Source: Isoetes engelmannii
Lineage: Eukaryota > Streptophyta > Lycopodiopsida > Isoetales > Isoetaceae
Assembly (NCBI GenBank): GCA_011763485.2
Contig: JAANSK020108905.1
Coordinates: forward strand, 1 to 26,616
DNA: 26,616 nucleotides
Direction: 5' to 3'
The position numbers were made by a program, and so were the translations under genes. The notes under the pieces are model-generated. The model was not told where the DNA came from. It did no database searches and worked only from the letters and a program-made list of their open reading frames with translations. This document shows positions 13,801 to 20,725 of the stretch, in pieces; position 1 is the first letter of the stretch; each line of letters begins with the position of its first letter.

Positions 13801-16800
13801 CTTGAATGAGCAATGAAATCTTCTGATATAAGGAAGACGAAAGAGTGCACAAAACCCACTATAATGGGGACTAACTTTAACACTAGGATGGAAATGCAAG
13901 TGTGGTTTGAAATCATCTTGGGGTACCGTTGTAGCCTTTCCTGAAATTCTTATGATCTTGTGTTTTTCCACATGTTCTTCAAGTTTAACTTGTGTTATAG
14001 ATTGCGACAATGATGGTGTCGCAATATGGATGGTCTCTACATGGCTCTCCTATGGTCTACTCGATCCAAGGAGCGGTATAGTTTGTACTTGTTCTGTAAC
14101 TTATATGATTTGGCTGGCCTTAATGACTGAGTACATGAATATTTGATATATATTTTTAGCCAAGCTTTCTGAGTATGGGTCGGCGGGACAAGCTTGAAGT
14201 CGCAGGCAAGATTCAGAAGGTACATGGATGAATAATGGTTTCGTACTGAGTGCGCTGTCCTCATTTTCTTATCCTGGTACTGCGGATGCAGCTCCTTGAT
14301 GCTGCCTTTAATAAGGCTGCAAATATGCTGAAAAACAATCAGCACATATTGGAATTACTTGTTGAGGACCTGATTACATATGAAAATCTAACAAAGAAGG
14401 TAATATGAGCATTTCTTGATCTCCCTATGCTGAGATCGCTGATCATAAATTTCATGAGCAGGATATGCAAAGGATCTTGCAGGAAAATGGAGCAGTTCCA
14501 GAAAAGGAACCTTTTACCCTTGAGAATTGTATCGCTAATGAGGTAGTTGGTTTGCAGATTATTTTAGTTAGAAATTGTTAGAATAATGAAAAGTATAAAT
14601 AATATACCTTCATTTCTTTAGGATCTGCATGCTGTTTAATGCATATGTTTCATTGTTCCATGGCATGACATGGCATTTTTAGAGTAATACAAATTGGGAA
14701 GTACTGGCTGCTTATTTGGAGAGAAAACAAAAAAACAGATTATCTTAAACTGAGCTGAAACAACTTGAATATCTTTGAAGGCAAAATGTATTCATTTCAA
14801 ACTGAAGCATCAAGTTATGGTCATAATCCTGCACACCATGTTATAGTCTGATGCGTGTGTGTGTGTGGAGCTTAAAGATATAGGCACGATAGAGATGCTA
14901 AGGAACAAGGCAGACAGATCTTGGAGCAAACAAAGAACAGACTGAATCATATTGGAAGTGCGGGAAAAGCTTTATGTGGGTGTCTGTAATAGCTTAAGAA
15001 AGAATTAAAAGTATCCACAATCTTATATAGACCTTGTAGTCTAAGAGACAATAGAAAAGTGTTATAAAGGTGGGCAAACTCGAGAACCTTATATTGCAGC
15101 ATGAAACTAAACTTAATTTACTTATGGACATGTAACTTATAGCTATATAGCTATCTATTGTTCTCATATACTTCACTTCTATCTATCTCTCTTTGGCCTC
15201 TACTTTCCCACCTACTATTCACAAGCATATAATATAAGAGCCTTATTCTGTGGGAGAGTAGAGAGAGACTGTTTTCTTTCAGAAGTATAAATTTTCGTCA
15301 AGGAGCTGGGGTTCTAGGTCGGACTTAGGTCCAGCAGGCAAGTATTATGCTTCATCCTTGAAGAAAAAGGATGAACTTCAGGACTGAATTTTTATAGATC
15401 TTGTTGGATCTTTGAAATGCAATCGGATCTTGATCTCTTTGAGCATGATGTGATATGACCAGTGCAAAAACTGATCATTGGAGCCGATGCAAAACTCAGT
15501 TCTGGTGGTGATAATTATGAACTCAGAAAGGTCCAGAAATAAATCTTTGTTTTGCTGTAAATGGGTCTCGGTGACCAAATATGGTGATAATTATGAACTC
15601 AGAAAGGTCCAGAAATAAATCTTTGTTTTGCTGTAAATGGGTCTAGGTGACCAAATATAGATCCGATGGAAGAATTGATAAGAAAAAGGCAACATTAGTA
15701 GCTTACGGATATGTGCAGCAAGAAGGTTTTGGTTATGCTGAAATTTTTGCTCCCATCTATGCACAATATTTTCTTAGCTGCCCAGCAAGGATGGGGAATA
15801 CATCAAATGGATGTAAAAAGTGCTTTCTCAAGGCCTTAAGGAAGAAATGTGCCAGGTTTTGCGATTTTGGTCAAGCAAGCAGACTGAATAAAACAATTTA
15901 TGGTTCCAAGCAAGTTCTGAGAACTTGGAATGCAAAGATTGTCTCCTGTTTGAAGATGATGTATTTAATCCTTCGAATTTTTGTACGTTAAAAGGAAGGT
16001 AGTCATTATGATCATACTTTTGTATGTTGACGATCTTATAATTACAGGGAATAATGGGCATGTTAAGTGGTGGTAATTGCTATAAAGGCTAATGCTAAAA
16101 TGTCCTTGTGCGATGTGAAGTAAAATGCGATGCAACTTTATACAGAGCTGGTAAAATGACTCATGCTTCTCAGTACCACTAGACTAGAATTGGCACTTAT
16201 GAGGATGAGTAAAAGAATCCCTAGATATTTGGACTGCTTTATGCTTGTGGTGTAAAATCAGCGCTTCAAGACTACTTGGATACGATCTAGGCTTTGAAGA
16301 CAAGGCAATGCACGAATATACTATGATATTTTAAGCGTAGGGCTTCCAGGCGGCGCCGCCAGCCGAGCCGGCACGAGCGGAATGGGGAGACTTCCTTATA
16401 GCAAGCATATCTCCCTAATGCAGAAAGAGGGGCAGGGTGAATAATGCAGTACATAATTTTCATGCACGTAGCAAACACAAATGTCTAGTCTATGGATATT
16501 CTCATAAAGCCATTTCAAAGAAGTTCGAAAGGTTCAGAAATAGATGCAGCTTAAAGCATGTAAATATCTGAAAGTTTTCACATTACAGGAAATGCATGTT
16601 TTAGAGAGAGCAAACATGTACGAATGTATAGTTTACAAGTTAATGTTTTATACAAGTTAATGTTTACTTATAGAGGTCAAATGCTGAACTTGTTATGAAA
16701 TCTAGACAAACCGATCTCAGCTCCATTTTGTTTGGGAGCGGTATGGGCATAACTATAATAATGGTAGCAGCCTAATTATTTTTCTCTTGAAGCAGATGCA

Positions 16801-16852
16801 TAAGAGGGACGATGTATCAGCAAAAATTGCTCTCTTAGGAGGCATAAGGTGA
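802..16852 (+). CDS. FTSHI5: FtsHi5-type inactive FtsH protease homologue, chloroplast (19 exons, about 1324 aa)
   Basis: Exons: 802-1868, 2263-2737, 2865-3065, 3186-3476, 3546-3806, 3941-4021, 7721-7852, 9132-9308, 10910-11031, 12178-12379, 12494-12589, 12670-12852, 12940-13059, 13255-13440, 14001-14075, 14160-14219, 14292-14399, 14462-14542, 16796-16852 (with TGA). Each junction was chosen by splice consensus, reading phase and agreement with the FtsHi5 family. Known role of the family: a subunit of the plastid inner-envelope FtsHi1/2/4/5-FtsH12-Ycf2 ATPase complex linked to protein import; loss in Arabidopsis is embryo-lethal. Visible parts: transit peptide (about 1-60), membrane helix (about 119-136), coiled coil (about 150-360), second helix (about 725-749), Walker A GESGTGKS (842-849), Walker-B-like LFFDD (900-904), RRPGRMDR (960-967), and a protease-like domain without HExxH. 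The start at 802 is the first in-frame ATG and puts the first helix where Arabidopsis has it. Sure of family; less sure of exon 6 start, exon 11 start and exon 19. Confidence 0.9.
2263..2737 (+). CDS. FTSHI5: FtsHi5 exon 2: end of coiled coil and GWKKW region
   Basis: One base plus 158 codons, opening after ATTGCAG. The second half carries family landmarks: VVKGMPP, the FGDKIVDVP block, the GWKKW motif and the C-terminal GRQYVAGKQ, which align with KGFPEAEV, FGEKEVVVP, GWKKW and GKQYIAQRQ of Arabidopsis FtsHi5. The exon must end at CAG (2735-2737), because exon 3 continues in phase with EKILLSRDRV, matching EQVLLDRDRV. The intron then begins with GC rather than GT. Confidence 0.87.
2738..2864 (+). 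other. Intron 2, GC-AG type
   Basis: The 127-base intron begins GCAAGT right after CAG and ends ACAG. CAG|GCAAGT matches the plant GC-donor consensus, with every other donor position ideal. No GT donor nearby keeps both the frame and the family alignment. Confidence 0.8.
2865..4021 (+). CDS. FTSHI5: FtsHi5 exons 3-6: stromal/intermembrane middle domain and second membrane helix
   Basis: Exons 2865-3065, 3186-3476, 3546-3806 and 3941-4021, all in phase 0, separated by introns of 120, 69 and 134 bases. Family landmarks in order: SRDRV, RWEMSPMAAAYAVSKKLVEHAR, a GD-REFAVSIK block, the LLEEYGGFD block with MWIPL, then WQQEAEKK and a hydrophobic segment CYLIGAPLLLIVPWLL at about residues 727-742. 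The tail DPIKRAFGRMK joins the AAA+ domain in exon 7. The exon 6 acceptor (ATATAG at 3935-3940) has a weak pyrimidine tract and its first eight residues are poorly conserved, so that boundary is the least certain of the four. Confidence 0.84.
4022..5480 (+). other. Intron 6, upstream part: no gene seen
   Basis: About 1.46 kb of AT-rich intron sequence between exon 6 and the LTR-like stretch at 5481. I find no family-like coding segment on either strand and no clear tandem repeat. 5040-5235 is less AT-rich and may be an unclassified old repeat. Confidence 0.5.
5481..7050 (+). mobile_element. Fossil Ty1/Copia-like element: LTR, primer site and gag remnant
   Basis: An LTR-like stretch of about 159 bases (5481-5639) opens near GTTAGAAAC, carries repeated GACGTGG/GACATGG motifs and a TATATAG box, and ends in CA. 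TGGTATTAGAGCA follows directly at 5640-5652, a typical Copia primer-binding site for initiator tRNA-Met. After a leader, reading segments between about 6146 and 6905 resemble Copia gag (LDPNSQLDGSNFQGW, then KLRAL-like and GLQGHHRFQC zinc-knuckle-like pieces). It lies in intron 6, same strand as the host gene, without pol. It is old and broken many times; no matching 3' LTR is certain. Confidence 0.75.
7051..7720 (+). other. Intron 6, downstream part: nothing recognised
   Basis: AT-rich tail of intron 6 up to the exon 7 acceptor. TGTTAGAAACT at 7390 recalls an LTR start but lacks a purine tract before it, so I do not extend the Copia remnant to it. A T-run at 7632-7645 lies 75 bases before the acceptor. 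Confidence 0.4.
7721..12379 (+). CDS. FTSHI5: FtsHi5 exons 7-10: AAA+ ATPase core
   Basis: Exons 7721-7852, 9132-9308, 10910-11031 and 12178-12379. Exon 7 opens the core with RSPPVPLKDFVGID and ends GARPPR. Exon 8 holds Walker A, GESGTGKS, then the pore-side block DWVGQGASNVREIF. Exon 9 has the Walker-B-like LVLFFDDFHRF and the helix EAVINQFLVELDG. Exon 10 has the sensor-like VVLLATTSKPD and the second-region-of-homology arginines in RRPGRMDR. Exon 9 ends with two bases of a Gly codon completed by exon 10, and the frame is kept. The lysine of Walker A and both arginine-finger candidates are kept; the Walker B Asp-Glu pair is Asp-Asp. Confidence 0.92.
8173..8210 (+). repeat. (TTCC)n microsatellite in intron 7
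   Basis: About nine to ten uninterrupted TTCC units, a simple tetranucleotide repeat, in the 1279-base intron 7. Confidence 0.95.
8508..8700 (+). mobile_element. Probable solo LTR-like fossil in intron 7
   Basis: From TGCTAGAA near 8508, the stretch shares its central motifs with the minus-strand LTR at 10356-10541: GACGTGTAC, GACGTCACA-like, TTGCTGACATGGC, then a TATA-like TTATAAGCC. Alignment is by eye. It ends somewhere near 8690-8710, where no primer site is clear. It is probably a solo LTR or end fragment of a Copia-like family, old and diverged. The open stretch before it (8279-8507) shows no family I recognise. Confidence 0.5.
9350..10580 (-). mobile_element. Fossil small LTR element(s), minus strand, intron 8
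   Basis: Right end: an LTR-like stretch, 10356-10541, which on the minus strand starts TGTTAGAAC and is followed by a primer-site-like TGGTATGAGCC (10345-10355). Left end: a 183-base stretch, 9350-9532, starting TGTTAGAAAAG on the minus strand just after a purine tract AGAAGGGG (9533-9540), with a TATAAATA box. Between them are about 800 bases without recognisable gag or pol. The two LTR-like ends are not clearly alike, so this may be two insertions rather than one. I find no matching target-site duplication. Old and non-autonomous in appearance. Confidence 0.55.
10526..10603 (+). repeat. 39-bp tandem duplication at an LTR edge
   Basis: Two adjacent units starting GCATACAGTTCTAAC at 10526 and 10565, each ending GATGATGTCAACCA, with one visible difference. 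It lies across the outer edge of the minus-strand LTR in intron 8, so the edge itself is duplicated. Confidence 0.9.
11055..11545 (+). repeat. Degenerate direct repeats in intron 9
   Basis: A block GGTCATGGCTGAAG occurs at 11066 and 11396 (330 bases apart), each preceded by GCAyCTTTrTA. Runs of GAAAGAAAGAAA follow at about 11098, 11186 and 11505, each followed by a related stretch. The repeat is old and imperfect, with no coding content. Confidence 0.65.
12494..14542 (+). CDS. FTSHI5: FtsHi5 exons 11-18: degenerate M41-like protease domain
   Basis: Exons 12494-12589, 12670-12852, 12940-13059, 13255-13440, 14001-14075, 14160-14219, 14292-14399 and 14462-14542, all phase 0. Family landmarks: PLALERSSF, TPKWIRKTRLV, WTRETKLPHAVWAAGRGL, LLPNFD, ETRSYMEKELVLC, LLLPFGE, VSQYGW, LSMG and the EKEPFTL block near the end. 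Where active FtsH has HEAGH, this chain has about LSSYV (1170-1174), so zinc binding is not expected. Compared with Arabidopsis, about ten residues between exons 10 and 11 are not found. Small introns of 62-195 bases separate most of these exons, except the 560-base intron 14. Confidence 0.86.
13511..13882 (-). mobile_element. Fossil TRIM-sized LTR element, minus strand, intron 14
   Basis: Both LTR-like ends start TGTTAAAGTTA on the minus strand, at 13882 and at 13670. The 13670 copy follows a purine tract AAAAGGAG (13671-13678) and runs to 13511 with inverted TGTTAAA/TTTAACA tips. GGTATCAGAGCC, the Copia primer-binding site, lies on the minus strand at 13762-13773, inside the first LTR. Only about 90 bases lie between, so the whole is about 370 bases, the size of a TRIM (miniature LTR retrotransposon). 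It has no coding capacity. The LTRs are diverged and the copy is old and internally shortened. Confidence 0.65.
14543..15506 (+). other. Intron 18, upstream part: no gene seen
   Basis: AT-rich intron sequence with a short GT repeat at about 14853-14866. 15150-15300 has LTR-like character (pyrimidine-rich runs, AATATAAGAGCC box, TGTGGGAGAGTAGAGAG) but no definable ends. Confidence 0.4.
15507..15658 (+). repeat. 76-bp tandem duplication inside the Copia remnant
   Basis: Units at 15507-15582 and 15583-15658 start GGTGATAATTATGAACTC and differ at one visible position. They cover the entry to the reverse-transcriptase-like segment, so the duplication is younger than the insertion. Confidence 0.92.
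15583..16065 (+). mobile_element. Fossil Ty1/Copia reverse-transcriptase fragment
   Basis: Short reading segments on the + strand match the Copia reverse transcriptase in the right order: a TKYRSDG start with KKKATLVAYGYVQQEG, an EIFAPIYA block, QMDVK-SAF-like, LNKTIYGSKQ and a YVDDLIITG active-site motif near 16022. Integrase, RNase H and both LTRs were not found. The piece lies in intron 18 in the host gene's orientation. It is old and interrupted several times, with no sign of function. Whether it came from the same insertion family as the gag piece in intron 6 cannot be told. Confidence 0.85.
16066..16795 (+). other. Intron 18, downstream part, with a GC-rich patch
   Basis: No coding signal. 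16347-16385 is a sharp GC-rich island in AT-rich surroundings, centred on the palindrome GGCGGCGCCGCC. The same 12-mer recurs in the foldback island near 23924. The remainder leads to the pyrimidine tract of the exon 19 acceptor. Confidence 0.45.
16796..16852 (+). CDS. FTSHI5: FtsHi5 exon 19: terminal exon
   Basis: Nineteen codons including TGA, after a TTGAAGCAG acceptor with a pyrimidine-rich run (TTTTTCTCTTG). The tail MHKRDDVSAKIALLGGIR continues phase 0 from exon 18, and its LLGG near the stop recalls the LLGA/LLSA ending of angiosperm FtsHi5. The sequence is short and poorly conserved, and 2.25 kb of intron separates it from exon 18. An earlier stop by intron retention would change only the last few residues. 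Confidence 0.65.
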   Translation: MHKRDDVSAKIALLGGIR

Positions 16853-18140
16853 GTAGCAGAATATGCTGGTGCGGGAAGACATCCTTTTGTGAATTAGTGT
16901 TGTAGCTCTATGTTTGAATCATATTGATACTATCCGAAATCTTATGAGATGTTGATTGATATGAACAATACAATCATTAAGTTCAAGCTACGCAGGTCAT
17001 TATCTTGATCTAGTGAGTTATCTTGATTTATTTGTGGTAAATGGGGGTTAAAGAAGTTGAAATCCACAAACGTACATTCTAGTTCCACCATGATTGAATT
17101 TGGATTATTCATTTCAAATAGATCTTATGAACAAGTACTACATCAAGAGAGGTTCGTGTGTTGATCTTTAGAGAGGTTCGTTTTGTGATCTATAGAGAGG
17201 GAGGATCTCAGAATTGGCACGGTTTTTGTTTTGTTGTTCTGTACAGTGATGAATTCGGATGATCTCCAAAATTGGCATGGTTGGTTTTATGATACCGACA
17301 TCTATCTACATCATAGACTAGGGGAGGGTCCCCAGTGGACCATGGCCAAGGTGGATCATGCAAAAATGGCGTAAATGATCATCTCTATCTCTATCTCAAT
17401 CTCAATCTCGCGATCAAATGCATAAAAAATGGGTTCAACCAATAACCATCCAATCTTAATCTACGAGTTTTTCATGACTTTTTTTTTATCTTTTGATAAA
17501 CACACTTCATGAGGCCATATCCAATTTTTTCCATGAAAGCTTGTGATACTTTACAACGAAATTATTTAAACATGTAATTTAAATGAATCAATTGTAATAT
17601 TTCTTTCCCCTTATTCTTAGCTGGTCCATTAGTTTTTATATTAAATGATGTTATTTTCTTAATTATGACATTATGAGTACATTCTATACTACCTTCTACA
17701 TAGAAATCAATCTATTAGCTAGGCGAGCTATCCTAGGAGCTCCTTTGCATATGATTATTGAGTACATATAGCAGATTTAAAGTCCCTTGGACCGATTGGT
17801 TGTATTTGAACTTGTGACTTCGGGAAAATAGTTTTTTAAGGTCCACATTCTAAACTTATATTGGTTAGGTTTGAACCCGTGACCTTGGGTGTAGTATGTT
17901 CGCAATTGGTTCACCGCTCTCATATTGTATTAGTGTGATGTACAAGATTTGATGTCATTTGCAACAAATGTAGACCATTCACAATAATTGTAAGTTAGTT
18001 GGAAGTTAATGCCATAGTCTTGTAACTTGTTTGAAGTGGAGTACAAAAGAACATCGTATAGGACACTAATAATGAAAAGAGGAAAAATATTGCATAAATA
18101 AGAAGCATAGATTAAAGTTGGAAGCATCTAGGGATTTTGG
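16853..18140. other. 3' flank of FTSHI5 and AT-rich spacer
   Basis: Contains the presumed 3' UTR; a weak poly(A)-like AATACA lies near 16976, but no end is certain. Degenerate ATCTCT/ATCTCA repeats occur at about 17380-17412. GGTTTGAACCCGTGACC at about 17868 is a string often seen at ends of plant repeats; it resembles a tRNA B box but has no A box or cloverleaf around it. No gene is supported. Confidence 0.45.
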
Positions 18141-18175
18141 AGTCGCTATAAATGGGTTATTGATCTTTTGGAAAT

Positions 18176-18244
18176 AGGATTTTGAGTTGTTTGATGGGTC
18201 TGATATTGAAAAAGTATTTTGGAAATAGGATTTTGAGTTGTTTG
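18176..18244 (+). repeat. Direct repeat, 28-bp units 41 bp apart
   Basis: TTTTGGAAATAGGATTTTGA and its continuation occur at 18176 and again at 18217 without visible difference. The identity suggests a recent slippage or duplication. Confidence 0.9.
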
Positions 18245-18299
18245 CTGCCTGTTTTGGGAGCTGTTGTGGCAGCATCTCCTTATTTCGTGGAGCATTGAT

Positions 18300-18860
18300 G
18301 TATAGAATAATTTAAGCGCTTAACTTAGCTATTTGGCGATTTCTTAGCACATTTTCAAAAAATGTTGACTAAAGTAGATGCAAAAAATTATAAAAAAATT
18401 AATAATTTTAGCTTAGTCTTTTTTGCGTCTGCACCAACCTGTAGCATCTTTAGCCAAATGCTAGAAAGTAAGAGTAAAAATTTTCAACGTTTAGTTAAAC
18501 AGTAGAAACTTTTGAGATGAGTTTCATGCTAAGTAGAGGTAATAAGAAATACATAATTGCTAATTTATTTCACAACATGCATGGAATAATTTGAGGCCTA
18601 GACTTAGTTAGCTGGCATTTTTTAAAACATATGGCCACAAAACAAATAAATGGAACAATTTTAGCTTACTATTTTTTGTGCCCACACCATAGAAATTTTG
18701 AGATGAATTTTAGGTTAGTTTTACTAAACATTAGAAGTATGAGAGGGAAAAATTATGTAGTTTAGGTAAACTACAAAAGATTTTGGGATTAGTTTCGGGG
18801 AACTTTAATCAAACTCATTATGGCTAATAAACAACATACCTATAGTAATTTATTCCCTGC
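18300..18860 (+). repeat. Old tandem duplication of about 280 bp
   Basis: Two diverged units with the same order of blocks: AGAATAATTT (18304) and GGAATAATTT (18583); AATTTTAGCTTA (18404 and 18657); AGAAACTTTTGAGATGA (18504) and AGAAATTTTGAGATGA (18691); and an AATAA...TAATTTATT tail (18541 and 18826). Spacing varies from 187 to 285 bases because of indels. It is AT-rich and non-coding, probably an unclassified transposon remnant. Confidence 0.65.
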
Positions 18861-20600
18861 ATTGGTGGTGTTATATTTGTTTTGCCCTTGCAGTCATGTC
18901 GACCACATCGGTTCTGGCAGTTTATGGTTGTTTGTTTAATTAGGTTTTTCTTATAGAGATGGCATTTTTATGGATTGATTGTTATGTTTGTTGATGGGAT
19001 GGTTATTGTGACTAGTTTTTCTGATTGCTTGTCCTAGAGTTGCTATAAGGATGATACCAAAGTGATGTCAACGACGTCATGTTGTTGTGTTGTGGCTGTA
19101 AGGTATGATCTAGAACTTACACTGTACTTGTTAGAGTCGTCCAGTTAGGGGCTGGTAAAACTCGTACGTGGTATCACTAATGAAGCTCCTCATGGAGTTG
19201 CTTGGCCATAGTATCAGTAAGTATCAAAAGACGATTTTAAACTAGCTGGTAAAGTCACCAAAATGGGAAATCCAGACCAAAAACACCAAAATCTTTCTCT
19301 ACTAAAAATAGCTCTAAAATATGCTTGTTACCGAGTAAAATTATTAAGAATCCCATTGGTGGAGGACTTAACAATGTGGATTTTTAATATTTAATTTAAA
19401 ATTTAGCATTTACTAAGTGCACCGCTAATGAAGAAATAACTTCATTAAAAATGTGCATTTGTCTCGATTCTTGCGCCAATGGAAAGCCTACAATCTTAGC
19501 TTTCAAAAAAATATCAAATGCCTTGTTGCTGACATTGGAGCAAAAAGATTTTTAGGTTTTTCTCCATTAGCGGCGAACTCGAGTTATTGGTGTCTTCAAG
19601 TTAATCTTTAAAACTTGAGTTGCACAGCTAACAAAATCGGTTTGTTTATACCTTCTGTTAGGTAGCTCTGATCATGCTCGTAAAAATTTTTTTTTTGGAT
19701 CCGGCAAAGAGCTTTCAAAAATGTAAAATTCGCCAGCCAGCAGCGGATTTAGACAATTGAAGTTTTTAATTTGAAGTAAATCTTGTGTGCCACTAATGAC
19801 GACATTATGAATTTCTTGCTTCGAATTTTGTACACTTTACCATTTTGACCCTTCAACCGCTCCTCCACTTTTGTGAAGTGATCTTGCACACAACTCGTCT
19901 TCCGCTTTCCTTCACCATTGGCCTAGTGCTCGCAACCTTTCTTGTTGAGCAAGCAAAATGGCAAACTAAGCAAAGAGCCAGAAGGATCATAAAGATTGTT
20001 GACCTTTATGCCAAAGTCATCCGACATTTAGTAGCAGATGATCATCAATTAAGATCATGCTAAGAATACAAGATTTAACTGGCAATAGAATAATCACAGC
20101 CTAAAATATAAACATTGAAAGACTCCTCAAAGATTCAATAAAAATATGAGTCCAACCCTTAAGGCCAAAGCTCACTGCCCAATTCGGCTATGCGAGCAAG
20201 GAAAAAAAACTCTGGAAGATAGGGAAGAAAAAGGAAAATTTAATGGTGCACTAGAGAATCGTCTCTAGCAAATTCACAAATTAAGGATTAGCTCTAGAGA
20301 AAGGAATTCACACCCTCGTGTTAACACATTCATTACACACTTGCCTTGTAAGGCAAGCAATCCAAACCGACATAGCTCTCTAGATTTCTATGTCATCGTG
20401 ACATGTGCATTTGCCAACTGACACCAGTTAGCCCGCTAGCATTTATTACAGACAAACACACATTTTTCGAGCGTTCCTAAAATCGCATGGTGACGTATAT
20501 GATAGGCTGAAACCTTTGCATGTCAATAAAGACATTATTTTTAGCTCCTAAATTTGTTAATAGAAATATATGGAAGCTTCATTTGAAGTTACATGCAAAT
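18861..20600. other. Spacer with repeated CTAATGA/TCATTAG motifs
   Basis: No gene is supported. Between about 19175 and 19800 the motif CACTAATGA or CGCTAATGA occurs at 19175, 19423 and 19791 and in reverse (CATTAGCGGCG) at 19565. Repeated short motifs in both orientations are known from subterminal regions of CACTA transposons, but I see no terminal CACTA ends, so the class is open. The frame at 19845-20063 shows no family I know. Confidence 0.35.
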
Positions 20601-20612
20601 CCCATAAAATCT

Positions 20613-20725
20613 CATGCTTTATATTTGTTCAACTCATAGTGCAGATCATATGGAATTGTTCACGGATACATGACATGCTTTACATTTGTTCACCTCATAG
20701 TGCACATCATATGCAATTGTCACCA
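20613..20725 (+). repeat. Tandem duplication, 61-bp period
   Basis: CATGCTTTATATTTGTTCA at 20613 and CATGCTTTACATTTGTTCA at 20674 open two units of about 51 similar bases (about five differences) with a short unique joint. Confidence 0.88.

Noticed and set aside
17860-17890. tRNA gene suggested by GGTTTGAACCCGTGACC
   Set aside because: No A box, no acceptor stem and no cloverleaf can be drawn; such strings are common at ends of plant repeats.
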